Assembly: GCA_017506865.1 (NCBI GenBank)
Contig: JAFCMP010000547.1
Coordinates: 806,001-870,000, forward strand
DNA: 64,000 nt
Origin: Tribonema minus
Taxonomy: Eukaryota; Sar; Xanthophyceae; Tribonematales; Tribonemataceae
Direction: 5' to 3'
The translations under genes and the position numbers were made by a program. The number at the start of each line of letters is the position of its first letter. Positions within the stretch are counted from its first letter, which is position 1. Below, piece after piece: positions 53,548 through 64,000 of the stretch. The notes below the pieces were generated by a model that had not been told where the DNA came from, did not search any database, and saw only the letters and a program-made list of their open reading frames with translations.

Positions 53548-55449
53548 TCACCACCCCCACACGCCAACGCCGATGGCAGCGCCGCCGCTGCCGCCGCCGC
53601 ACGGACTCGCACACGCGCTCATCAGGCTGAGCGTGCTGCTCACGCTGCCCGTGCTCAGCGCGCCGCCGCCGCCGTCGCCGCTGCCGCCGCTGCTGCTCCA
53701 CGTGAAACCGCCAGTGCCGCTAAAGCCGCCGAAGCCATTGCCAAACCCGCCGCCGCCGCCGCCGCTGCCGCTGGGCGGCCAGTTCCACGTTTGAGCGGGG
53801 GCGAGCGCAGGCGCGAGGATGGGCGGGATGGCGGCGGCGGCGCTGGCAGCAGCGGCGGCGGCGCGCGCGGCGAGAGGGTTGAACGGGCTGCGCACCTGCC
53901 TGCGCGCGAGCCGCTGCCAGTCCATGCCTGGGTGTGTTTGGGGGGGGAGGGGGGGGCAGCGGCGACAGTTAGCGCGTTCAGATGTGTCATATGCGGACGC
54001 GCATGGTTCCTGCACACGAATGCGTGCACGTGGCGCGGTGCGTCTGCTGCTGCTGCTGCTGCTGGGGTCATGCGCGCACGCGTGCGACTGCCGCCGACCG
54101 CCACGGCGCGACAGCCGCGCACGGCGCACCGCGGCTTGCAGACGCGGCACACGCATCGGAGCAAACCCGCATGGCAGGTGCGCGCGGTGCACTACTTCAT
54201 AGCATGAAGAGACCGGCAGTTACAAGCGACGAAACTGACCTGCAAAGAAGGCGTGCGCGCGCACTTCCCGCGACCCCCACGCCCCCAGCCGCAGCGTCGC
54301 GTTCGGCTCGAGGAGCGCTGCCACCAGGTCCCTAGCCCCCCGCGACAGGTACTGCGGCACCTTCAGCTCGTAATCTGGCTCGGCGTTAGGGGTGTCGTGC
54401 TGCAGGGGGGGGAGCGGGGGGTCGAAGTCGCTGCGGCCTTCAGCAGCAGTGCTCAGCTCCTGGACGGGCCACGGCAGGCTGCCCACGAGCATCTCGTAGG
54501 TGAGGATGCCTAGCGCCCACCTGAACGGGATGGGGCAAGATGGGGGGAAAAGAGGGGGGGCAAGATGAAGGGGAAGGGGAGGGAGGAGAAAGCGCATATT
54601 GGTTGAGTTTGCGGTCAACGTGCTAGGTATTTTAGGGGGAGCGGGGGAGAGGGGCGCAACAATGGGTAAGTGCAGACCGTATTGTTTCACTTTATAGGTA
54701 AGTGCAGACCGTACTACTGCAGCTTATGGTCACCATGCTATAGATAGGGGAGAGGGGGGGAGGGGGGGTACAGGCACAACAACGGCAAGCGCGTAGCAGG
54801 TTGGCCGCGTGCTCATGGTCAACGTGCTATGGCTGGCGCGGTGGGGGATGAAAAGGGTCGTTTGTCCTGACTGATTTCACTCACAAAATCCGCGTGAGGC
54901 AAGGTGGACGACGCTGAAAGCAGCAGCAGCAGCAGCAACAGCAGCAGCGCTCATCACACGACAGCAGTGCTGCAGCCGCCGCCCCGTGCGGCAGCGACGC
55001 ATACCCTACATACTTCAAAGTATCATGCGCGATGTGAACGGTACGGTGGCCGGCCGTGAGCTTGATGGATCCGGCATCCATGAAGCGCTGAACGCAGGAA
55101 TTCACACAAAACACAGAGGCAGACGGCCACGTAGCCGGCGGCGGCAGCAGCGGTCGACAGCGGTGCTGGAGCCGCCGCCGCACGCCGCGGCGGCGCACCC
55201 GCAGCAGCAGCAGTATGCCTCCGTTCACATCCATTGACCTCACCTTGAACTACAAGCGTGCACGGCATGGCTGCACAAGGCGGACGGCGACAAACAGCGG
55301 CAGCAGCAGCGCTCGCCAGCCTGCAGCCGCCGCCCCACGTGGCGTTACCGCTGCCGCAGCGGCTGCGCCTCTCACCGTGTGCGTTGCGAACGCGTGGCGC
55401 TGAGCTCACGTCACAAAACATGAGCGAGGCAGACGGAAATGACGCAAGT

Positions 55450-55488
<39 letters not shown>

Positions 55489-58063
55489 GCTCACCAGTCC
55501 ACGGCGGTGCCGTAGCCGCAGCCCCACGCCGCCGCGGCGCCGCCGCTGCCGCCGCCGCCGCCGCAGCGGCGAATCTCCGGCGCCGCGTACGGCGCGGTGC
55601 CGCACAGCGTGTGCAGGCCGCGCAGACCGTCGCCGGCGCGCTTGCTCAGGCCAAAGTCGCACAGCTTCACGTGGCCGTCGCCGTCGATGAGGACGTTTTC
55701 TGGCTTGACGTCGCGGTGCGCGTAGCCGAGCTTGTGCACGTGCGACAGCGCCGCCGCCAGCTCCGCGACGTACAGCTTCACCTGCGCCGCCGCGGGGCAT
55801 CGCGAATGACGCATTCATTGCAAACGAACGTGAGCATCAATTCTGATACTCTCAGGCCTGCGCAGGCCGCCAAACCCTAGACGCCACCTCATGGCCTTAG
55901 AGAGTGTTTAGGATTGGGGTTGGCCTGACCCCAACCCTCACTTTAACCCTCACACCCTCGATGTGTGAACAGAAACCTAGCGGCTTCATCACTAGGATCC
56001 CACACCCAAACCCTACCAGTAAGATAAACGTGGTCATCAGCCATCGCAAGTCTCAGGCATGGCGGCTTAACAAAGGGGTGCGTTGTCGCACCGCAACTGC
56101 TGGAAGCAGCGTCCGACAGCAGAATTTGGAGGTGAACTACACTTGAAGTTGACCGACGCGCAGCCTCTCCTGTCACCTCAAGGGCAATGTAACAAACTGT
56201 GCATGCAATGCCAAGCTAGAGCTTGCTGTGGGTGTCCTGCTGCCACACAGTTGAAGTCGACAGACAAGCCTCTCTCCTGTCATCTCAAAGCGGCAATTGC
56301 GCGCCGTGACAAGCTGAGAAGGTTGCTTTGGGTGCCATGCTGCCGCACCGGTCAGCAGCTTATGTAGAAGACTTACACCTCTGGCAAACCCGATGATGCG
56401 CATCGCGAGCCGCTTGCAAAGCTCTCAATGAGCGGCCGCCCCGACTGAACTTCTTCATGTTACTCACATGTCTTCATTTGCCAAAGCTGAAATGTAGACT
56501 GATGTTGCGCCCTACCGACGCCCCGCATTTTGTCACGACTCCTATGCGTCTCAAGGTGTGCATTGCGTGTACAGGTATCAGGACTGAATGGCAGCGATTT
56601 CGCCCTACACGTGAAGGGTGCTGTACAGGTAGTCAAGACCACAAAATGGAGGCGGTGTCGACCTACGCGTGTGCAACTTCAAGCGGTGCACGCACCAGCC
56701 GCTGCGGCAATGGCTCCTATGCGCCACAATGTGCACTGGGTGTACTGGTATTCCAGGACTACTAAGTGGAAGCGGTTCCGTCCTATACGTGCACAGCTTC
56801 AAGTGGTTGACTCAGGACGAGATAGAGGCGATTTCAACAGGTGTACAACTTCAAGCGGGTGACGCACCAGCCTCTCCGGCAGCGACCCCAGGTCCCGCAG
56901 CACGCCGAACAGGTCGCCGCCCGGCGCGTGCTTCAGGCACAGGTACACCCTGCGCTGCGTCGCGTAGCCGCGGATGAGCTGCACCACGTACGGGTGCGCG
57001 GTGGCGCGCAGGATGCGCCGCTCGCGCTCCACGTTCGCGACAGCGCACGCGCTGCCCCTGCTGACGACCTTCACGGCCTCCATGGAGGTGGGGTTCAGGT
57101 ACACCTTGGCTGCCGCGCCTGGGGTATTGACGCGTTTGGAGCTGATGAGAGCATTCAAGTTGCGTTGAGGCGCAACGCGACGAGGGATAGCGTTAAGACT
57201 CCAAAGGACGCGGCTCGCGCTCCTGCTGATAACCTCTGCCGCTTCCATGTAGCTGAGGTGTTGACGCATTTGATGCTGATGAGAGCTGCGAATTTGTGTT
57301 GGGAGCGACAAGGGAGAAAGGGGATTTACAAGAGACAGGTGCTCCAGCTGATAGTTTCTGCTTCTTACATGGAGCTGGGGTTCAGGTGACCTGTGGCCGC
57401 CGCGCCGGGACTTGACGCAGAGGGGGCTGGCAAATGAGGTTGAGTGTATGAGAACGACAACTTTGAGTCTGCGTTGAGAGCAACGAGGATGAGGGCTGAA
57501 GGTTATGAGAGGCGCTGCGCTCCTGCTGATAAATTCCATCGCCCCATAGCCACTCCTAGAACTCTACGTAGGGGCATTTTTTTCAGATCAGAGCGACTTG
57601 AAGTTGCTTTGGGAGCGACGAGCCAAGCCAGCCTGTTTGAGATGAGAGCGACTTGAAGTTGCTTTGAGAGCGGCAAGCTGAAGCCAGCCTGTTTCTGGTT
57701 GTAAACGCCTTAGAGTCTATGTGAACCTACATACCTAGGCACAGTCCTGAAGATGGCGCCAAACGGCCATGCAGGCAGATGCGAAATATCGCAAGGCTAG
57801 GCTGCTGTTTTTCCAAACACGCAATACTGAACGGACCATGCACATGGAGGCTTTGTGTCAATAGGCGGCGTGCGCACTATTTCCAGGAGGGGGGGTACAG
57901 GCGAGCAGACCGCATGAACGAAAAAACAGTGGGCCTCACCTGTCCCAATTAAAATCCAGTCATGCTCGACGTCCAATCGAGCGCTGCCATCGCCGTATTG
58001 ATGCATTGACCCACTGCAGCTGGCTGCTTTGCTGCCAGCGCCCCTCTCAACACTCGAGGCCAT
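53548..58063 (-). CDS. AGC-type Ser/Thr protein kinase, 5 exons
   Basis: Exons 58063-57940, 57118-56868, 55781-55495, 54520-54240 and 53927-53548 (TGA) join in phase to 440 residues. The ATP loop is split by intron 1 (HDWILIGTG|AAAKVYL). The catalytic Lys is in MEAVKVVSRG and the alpha-C Glu in VERERRILRATAHPYVV. The hinge is YLCLKHAPGGDLF. The catalytic loop is YAHRDVKPENVLID, the metal site KLCDFGLSK, and the activation segment LHTLCGTAPYAAPEI, interrupted soon after by a polyglycine insert. Exon 4 has WALGILTYEMLVGSLPW and LVAALLEPNATLRLG. After the domain, DWQRLARRQVRSPFNP resembles the start of an AGC tail, but the rest is Gly/Ser-rich with no hydrophobic motif. All catalytic residues are present, so it should be active; the pathway is unknown. 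Confidence 0.9.
54880..55480. repeat. Copies of kinase exon 3 3' edge
   Basis: The edge (agcagcagtgctcaccagtccacggcggtgccgtagccgcagccccacgccgcc, 55482-55535) is echoed at about 54950-55000, 55140-55200 and 55295-55365 as cagcag.gct.....cagccgccgccc. A (GCA)n tract of about 45 bp lies at 55449-55488 and another at 54918-54945. Confidence 0.75.
56560..56870. repeat. Copies of kinase exon 2 3' edge
   Basis: The edge region (aacttcaagcgggtgacgcaccagcctctccggcagcgac, 56848-56887) is echoed at 56678-56715 (aacttcaagcggtgcacgcaccagccgctgcggcaatgg). Related intron units begin near 56620, 56745 and 56820 with aaatggaggcggt.tcgacctacgcgtg variants. Confidence 0.8.
57060..57560. repeat. Copies of kinase exon 2 5' edge
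   Basis: The exon start (cctccatggaggtggggttcaggtacaccttggctgccgcgcctgggg, 57076-57124) is echoed at about 57240-57262, 57360-57417 and more weakly at 57525-57545. The intron phrase gatgagagc...ttcaagttgcgttg also recurs. Unit length is about 130 bp. Confidence 0.85.
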
Positions 58064-58894
58064 GCTCACGCCTGCGATCACGCTGCGATTGCAAATAGTT
58101 CGTCGAACTTGCTCCCAGCACCACGTGCCAGACACACGGGCTGTCGATTGCCGATGCTAAGCCTCCTGCCTATCTAACGCATGGAGGCTTTGACCCTGGC
58201 TTCAGCGCCCGCGCTGCTAGTCCAGTTTCACAGAGTCGCACACACACACACACTTCTGTTCCTTTCGCTGTCATGTTTGTGCGGAGCATCCAAAGAGCCC
58301 GTGTGCGGTCACAGTGCTACAACGAGGCTGTCACGCAAGGGCAGGCTGCTTCGCGGGTGGTGGTAGCTGCATTAAAACGCAACGAACGCTACTGCGAGAC
58401 GACACTCTCTCCGAATGCATGCTCCGCGTGCGCGATGCGCCGTGAGTTAGCGTCTTCAGGGTCAAAAATCATCGTTCACGAACCGGTAAAGTGACAGTGT
58501 ATTACACAGGATGCCTGTGGGCGCCTCTGGCAGCCCTGGCCTCTCACATTCTACATCTAGAGGTAGCGCGAACTCAACGACCTAGCCTTCTTCCTTTGAT
58601 TAATCCCAAACTGTGCACAGCCTAAGACCCCCCCCCCCCCCCCCCCACTCCTCTGCCCTGCCGTGTCAAGCGGCTGGAGCATGGTCTACATATGTGATGC
58701 AGCCAGCTCTGACACTGGCTGTGGCCCCCCTTGACAGCCAGATCCCCCATCATCTCACCCTTCTGCGGCAGCAATGCTGATCATGCCTGCAACGGCTGGC
58801 AACGGCACAGAACCACAGCTGCTCCATATGGCTGTCCCCGCTAGCCCCCCTGCCCCTTCCCCCCCGCTTACAGCCCTACAGTTGGTGATGCTCA
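58064..58894. other. Intergenic, no gene recognised
   Basis: Between the kinase start and the DUF2854 stop. A C tract lies on the plus strand at 58628-58646. The kinase promoter should lie in the first few hundred bases; no element can be named. Confidence 0.4.
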
Positions 58895-61800
58895 TCATGC
58901 CTTCTCCTCCTCGGGAACAGGCACTGCAGCAGCAGCAGCAGCGCTCGGCTCCTCCGTCGGCGCGTCCGGGTTCACCGTCGTGAGCTTGATGGCCACGAGC
59001 CGCGCCTCGCTGGACACCTTCTCGACGCTCGCCGTGACGCCGGGGCCGAAGAACGTCGTGTACTTGCGCACGCGCGCGGGGTCGACCCACATCTTGAAGG
59101 GCGTCTCGGGCGACGAGAAGATCATGGAGAAGGCGAGCTCGCCGTTGGGCGCGACCTCCTCCTTGAGGCCCTGCAGCTGCGGGTAGTCCGACTGCGGGAG
59201 GACGAGGCCGAGCGCCTTCACCGTGGAGTCGAGGTGCGCCTCGTCGCCGTAGCGGTGGCGCGTCACGTCCTGCGCGTGAGGGTCATGCAAAGTTGAAGCT
59301 GAAGTTCATGAGCGGGGTGACACCATCATTGACGCCAGGGCGCATTCACAAGTTGCAGCTGCACCGTGTAGAAACCGGCGCTTTACGAGCCCGCGTGGAA
59401 TTGGGCATGGTCTCCGTGGCCTTCTCCTCAAACAGCGCGGGTGCTCGACAGTTCCACCATGAACCAAGCTATGCAGACCCTTCCACACAAGCAGGTGGGC
59501 ACTGCCATACTGCAACTTCTGTGTGGCAGAGCAACTTCAACACGCAGACGCGCGCGTGCGCACCTTCTTGATCTTGCGCATGGTCTCCATGGCCTTGGCC
59601 TCAAACAGCGCCGCCGCGGCGGCGTGCTCGAGACTTCGAACATGAACCAGGCTATTCATAACCATGCTTTGACTTCAATGCGCAGTCGCGCGTGTGCGCG
59701 CGCACCTTCTTGATCTTGCGCATGGTCTCCGTGGCCTTCTCCTCAAACAGCGCAGCCGCGGCGGGCGTGCTCGAGACGCCCACGGGCGCGAGCTCCGCGT
59801 ATTTGAGCGCGAGCCCAATCAGCGCGACGGGGATGCCGTACACAAACCCCAGCCCCGAGAGCCCCGCGCCGCCGCTCGTGAAGTACTCGGCGAAGGACGC
59901 CGTCGTGATGACGACGCCGCCGATGAGGAACGCGTTGCCGAGAGAGAAGCCGCGGATCTCGAACGGCGCCTCGCCCGAGACGTTGATGCCGCCCGCAGAG
60001 ATCTGCGCGGGGCCCGTCTCGGAGTCGTCGAAGTCGTTGGAGACCTGGAAGGGGGGGGGGGGGGGTTAGGGGGGGCTGCCCGGGGACGGGGGGGTGCAGT
60101 GTGCAGTTTGGCAGCCGCTTCTCCCCGTTCCCGTCACAGTCGGAGTGATAATGAACCACTGCATAGCGCCTTGAAGTACATGTTGAGGTTGAGGCGCAGC
60201 TGCGTAATCTGTGGGTATTGTTTGATATGGTAGGAGTGGATCAACGCATTTTTATACAAGGGTGGCCGGGGGGACCCAGAAGAGGATAATACTAAAGTCT
60301 CTCCACGGATCATTCAATGTATGCAACTGCAACAAATGGGCTGCAATGGATTTGGAAGAATGCCAGGCCTTTAGTGGTATCACATTCACCAATTCAGAAT
60401 GCACAGTATACACTGTGAAGTATGCCAGCACTGTGAACCATTGGTGATAGTATGAGCGGCAGGGCCCCTTAGACCCTGACGTTGACTGATAACCAGCTGG
60501 GCGGAGAGCACCTACAATACTGCCAGCAACTCGCACGTACATTCAAAGGTGTTATGAATGTGTTGTTTGAGGCCATTGATTAACAGCGTATAGCACCAGG
60601 GGTGAAGTGTCTGATGTGTGCCAATGACGCACTGTCAGTGGTGGACAATGCTTACGGCCAACAGTAAAGGACCATGGTTTCCTACGACACGTGCATTATC
60701 ACAGCTCTGCTCCTGCCACCTGAAGTGAAATCCGCAGAGCTATGTGAATGCAGAATTTCACTTTGCGCGTGTTGGCAAATTCAGAGCGCCTCATCCAACA
60801 GAATAATTCTTGTGAATAAACACTTTCATGTACAAATTCATACATAATAAGTGTGCACTGGCAGAAAAAAAGTGTGCGAAGAAAGCATTCATAAAAAAAG
60901 TACTTCAAGTGGTGGAAAGGGTGATACGTCTACGCATGTTCACATGGGGGTTGGGAACTAGAGATAACAGAGACCTGGCACGGTGGATGGAGTGCAGCCG
61001 AAGTACCAGTTGCATCTGTCCATCGGCTGTGAAGGGCAGTGCTACAGGCCCGAGCAACATGGTTTTACATAAACTGAAAGACCATACATCTGTCTATCGA
61101 CAGACATTTGTAGGTGTTGTGGCCTATGTGTGTAGTTCAAGTATATACACAGACACTACTTGTGGCTGTAGTTAGACAATTGGTGGATGTTGAGCCATGT
61201 CCCATATGTGTATACATATACTTCAAGTATACGTTGACGTATACATATGTAGACCACACACTTGGCAGCACCGGTGGTCAACATTGTCACCACCGTCAGG
61301 TAAGCTCGGCACAGCTGCTCATTGCTGGGAAGTACATGCCGCAATGGCTGCTCGCCACAGCAAAGTTATGATATATATACATGCACTTCCGAAGTACTAC
61401 TTCACAGGAGAAGTGCTGCGAAGTCTATTGTGAAGCGGGCAAGACCACATGCCAACCGCACTTGTGGAACTTTGCCGCATGCCCATGGTCATACCAGCAA
61501 CGATGCGCACACACGGCGCCTACAGGTAATCGAGTAATTCTAAGAGTAACAAAAAGCCATGTCTTGGCATGTTGCAGTACCAAGTTTTGGCAACGCCCTT
61601 ACAGATGTCACTGGGCATTTTCATGCAGCAATGGATCGCCACATCGTGACGTGAGTGCTGCTTCAACGTAGCGGGCATCTGCACCAATGTGGTGCCAAAG
61701 TTGCCTAAACCCCGTAGTCAGCTGAAATCATTTTAAGGCAAATGCGCCGTTGGTACCGGCTGCCACAGCAAGTAGAACCTATCAGCAGCAGTGCTCACCC

Positions 61801-62994
61801 CCATGCTCCGTGCCTCCTCATAGGTGAGGTTCTGCCAACTACATTGTGTATTCAGGCATGCCATGTGCTCGTTGTTTGTTGCGACATAGGTGTGAAGGTC
61901 AATGCCTGCATATGCAGTGATTGTATTGCGGTACAATCAGGGCAGCGATTGAAAACTATAAGGTTGGCTGGAGAACAACAGGCCGCTGCATTGCAGGCGC
62001 GAGCGTGCGACAAAGCTAGAATTGGTATCTGTATTGCAGGCCCTTGCAGACGCTATGGCTACTAATCGTCACTGACTGGACAAAATCAGTTCAAAATGAG
62101 AGTGACAGATGGCCGTGCTTCCGCGACAGCTTTGCAAATGTTAACAGACGGTCAATGACATTGTAGGCATTAATCAGCTGTGTACGATTGTCAGTGAAGG
62201 ACCAATAAACCGCTGAGCTAGTTGCCCTGTCGAAACGGAGCACTGCCTAACAACCGCCATGCGCTTGCTTCGCCCTTACTGGGTCAGACTCAATCCAGAT
62301 CATCATGCATGCCAAACACAGACAACTGAAGTGTCTCGTACAGGCTGGCGCGTGCAGATGCCCTTGAAACCATTTGCATCGAATATGCAAGCTGCAGGCA
62401 GGCGTTCAGAAGGCTAACAAATCGATACAGTAGTTCAAGTGTTCAACAATTGAGAGCCCTCCTGAATCGTGCTGGCATCACCTTAGATTCTCTCGCACTG
62501 GACATGTTGTGCATGAGAGCGCCTGGCGCGCAATGAGTGTGCGAGACTGCACGACAATCGCCGGCGATTTGGGATTGACTTCGGTTTGTCAACAAGGTTT
62601 GTTTGGCATCTGGCACCTATTTGGCACCCAAGAAGCACGGACACTCGGCCAGACCAGCGCATCCAGCGGCATGTATCAAACTGCTAACAATGGCACATAG
62701 AAGCTGAGGCGACGCACTATCACACAACATGGTGCTTACGACGATGGCCGAATCTAGAATGCTGGTTTGCAACGCGCATTGACGTCTTGTCAGCCTCGCG
62801 CTGTTCCATGCACTTGCCTTCATTGCGAAGCACTGATGCCGCCGTTGTTGAGAGACAGCCACACCCCTCCGTAGCGCCACGCCAACATGCTGCAAGCGAG
62901 CTCTAGGCACCAGCGCTGCTCCACTTGAGGGCACAAAAGCTGAGCATGGTACGGCAGCCAGCGCTGCGGCCAGGGCCGTCACTTTAATCTGCAT
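58895..62994 (-). CDS. Plastid-targeted DUF2854 protein, 4 exons
   Basis: Exons 62994-62818, 61831-61799 (33-base micro-exon), 60044-59706 and 59269-58895 (TGA) are all phase 0 and give 307 residues. Residues 1-19 are a signal peptide (MQIKVTALAAALAAVPCSA), then FVPSSGAALVPRARL, the secondary-plastid bipartite pattern. The exon 3 core has ASFAEYFTSGGAGLSGLGFV and YGIPVALIGLALKYAELAPV, which match DUF2854, a two-helix family of cyanobacteria and plastids with no settled function. Exon 4 has QDVTRHRYGDEAHLDS and continues the conserved soluble part to an acidic tail. The micro-exon (NLTYEEARSMG) is less certain; exon 1 can also join exon 3 directly in phase. The exon 1 donor is GC type (AATGAAG|GCAAGT). 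The likely site is the thylakoid or inner plastid membrane. Confidence 0.85.
59395..59650. repeat. Copies of DUF2854 exon 3 3' edge
   Basis: The edge (gcgcaccttcttgatcttgcgcatggtctccgtggccttctcctcaaacagcgc, 59700-59753) is copied at 59558-59612 almost unchanged and at 59405-59440 without the donor. Copies continue with gcggcgtgctcgaga-type exon sequence. Period is about 145-150 bp. Confidence 0.93.
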
Positions 62995-64000
62995 GTTCAC
63001 TGAGCTGCTCCACTGCTGCTGCGCCTTGAGTGTGTGTGTGTGTGATCAAGGCGCGTGTGACATGTTGCACCGTCAGACAACGCTGAGGCACTCGCGACAA
63101 TTGTCGTGATTCTGTAAATGGCGTATGGGACAGACCCTGGACTCTCCAGCTACCCATGCGCACAAGGCCCTACGTTGTACGCTAACTTACATAGTGCACT
63201 TTGCACACCTTGCACGTTAACATTGCTTACAAGCAAACTAAGCCCAACATGCTGCTGGATGATTTCACTGGCGTCATGGCAAATCGACAAGCTCATTCCC
63301 AACAGCTCATTCTTGCTGCTGAATGATTGCATTGGCAATCTGGCACAGTGAAAGCGAACTCTGAGATATGCCGCAATGTGTGGATGCTGCCAGCTCAAGT
63401 ACCTTGATCATCATGAATTCCACACATCAATGGCGGGGCCACCAGCGTGTTGTGTCACCTGCAACGCCACATGAGTCCACTCGATTACTGCCTAACACGA
63501 CACGCACACACCAATACGCATTCAAGGCGAGCGCTGTAGGGGGCAGTAATCAATTGGTGCCGCACCATTCACCATTGAGAGTCACGCCCTTGTGCAGAGT
63601 TGACTGAGCATCAATAGGCACAATGACGACAAACTGCAACGGAAACACCATGTAGATCAGATCATGCGCATGGTTCACATATTACTATTTGCGGCACCTT
63701 GTCCTGCCCCTATTGCAACATGCTGTCCGCTACAGGCGCTGGTGGCTGCAGCATGTACGTGCACGCACCGCATTCAGAGCAGGATGCTTTACAGTACATG
63801 TATGAAATACCACGGCAATGTCTGCTGCTGCTCGCTGCACTTGCTCTCAGTTCCGCAGCCCCCATCAAAGCCCCTTGCCGCTATGGAGTCACCCCTCAAA
63901 ACCCTGGTGGCTCATGCCGAGTATCTAGAGTCCTGCCTGCGCCGCCGCGGTGACCACCACCGGAGCTGCTGCCTTTTGTCGCTGCTCCGTAAGCCAACTG
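62995..64000. other. Upstream of the DUF2854 gene; one weak secreted-protein candidate
   Basis: The promoter of the DUF2854 gene should lie just above 62994; a (GT)n run is at 63031-63043. A plus-strand frame at 63798-63953 starts MYEIPRQCLLLLAALALSSA and looks like a signal peptide. It is short, ends near the window edge and has no second exon visible, so it is only a candidate. Confidence 0.3.

Noticed and set aside
53194-54207. 337-codon Pro-rich plus-strand frame
   Set aside because: Low-complexity (ccgcagctgccg)n followed by antisense of kinase exon 5.

Overview
The window reads as nuclear DNA of a GC-rich, intron-rich alga with a secondary red-type plastid (haptophyte, pelagophyte or other stramenopile grade; I cannot place it more finely). 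The evidence is two proteins with a signal peptide followed by a transit peptide with Phe at the cleavage site (...SAFVP..., ...AHAFVPP...), a DUF2854 plastid/cyanobacterial-type protein, EsV-1-7 cysteine repeats, GT-AG introns plus one likely GC-AG intron, and TTAGGG-type repeats. Seven host genes could be assembled exon by exon with matching reading-frame phases at nearly every junction. An eighth lacks its 5' end.

Layout: 1-605, end of an ankyrin-type gene; 2759-12855 (-), aquaglyceroporin with a huge insertion in loop C; 13880-17151 (+), HPP-family membrane protein; 20163-23982 (-), EsV-1-7 domain protein with a Gln/Gly-rich tail; 24833-27203 (+), 5'-truncated LINE with an alanine-rich expansion; 27957-29110, an unknown coding-like sequence as inverted copies; 30808-40212 (-), sugar-phosphate nucleotidyltransferase-like gene; 40239-41790 (+), RBBP9-like pseudo-hydrolase with plastid-type presequence, head to head with the previous gene; 43506-43654, short LINE tail; 44540-50944 (-), Frizzled-like seven-helix receptor; 53548-58063 (-), AGC-type kinase; 58895-62994 (-), DUF2854 plastid protein.

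The most striking feature is not one gene. At many exon-intron junctions the last or first 40-90 bases of the exon, with the splice site and some intron, are repeated one to five times in the adjoining intron, with period about 60-210 bp. It is seen in all seven assembled genes and in the EsV-1-7 gene, so introns here seem to grow by serial tandem duplication across splice junctions. Poly-C tracts sit just before many acceptors, and the motif ACTTCAAGT and short telomere-like tracts recur in introns. The genes do not form an evident pathway; they are ordinary neighbours on a chromosome.
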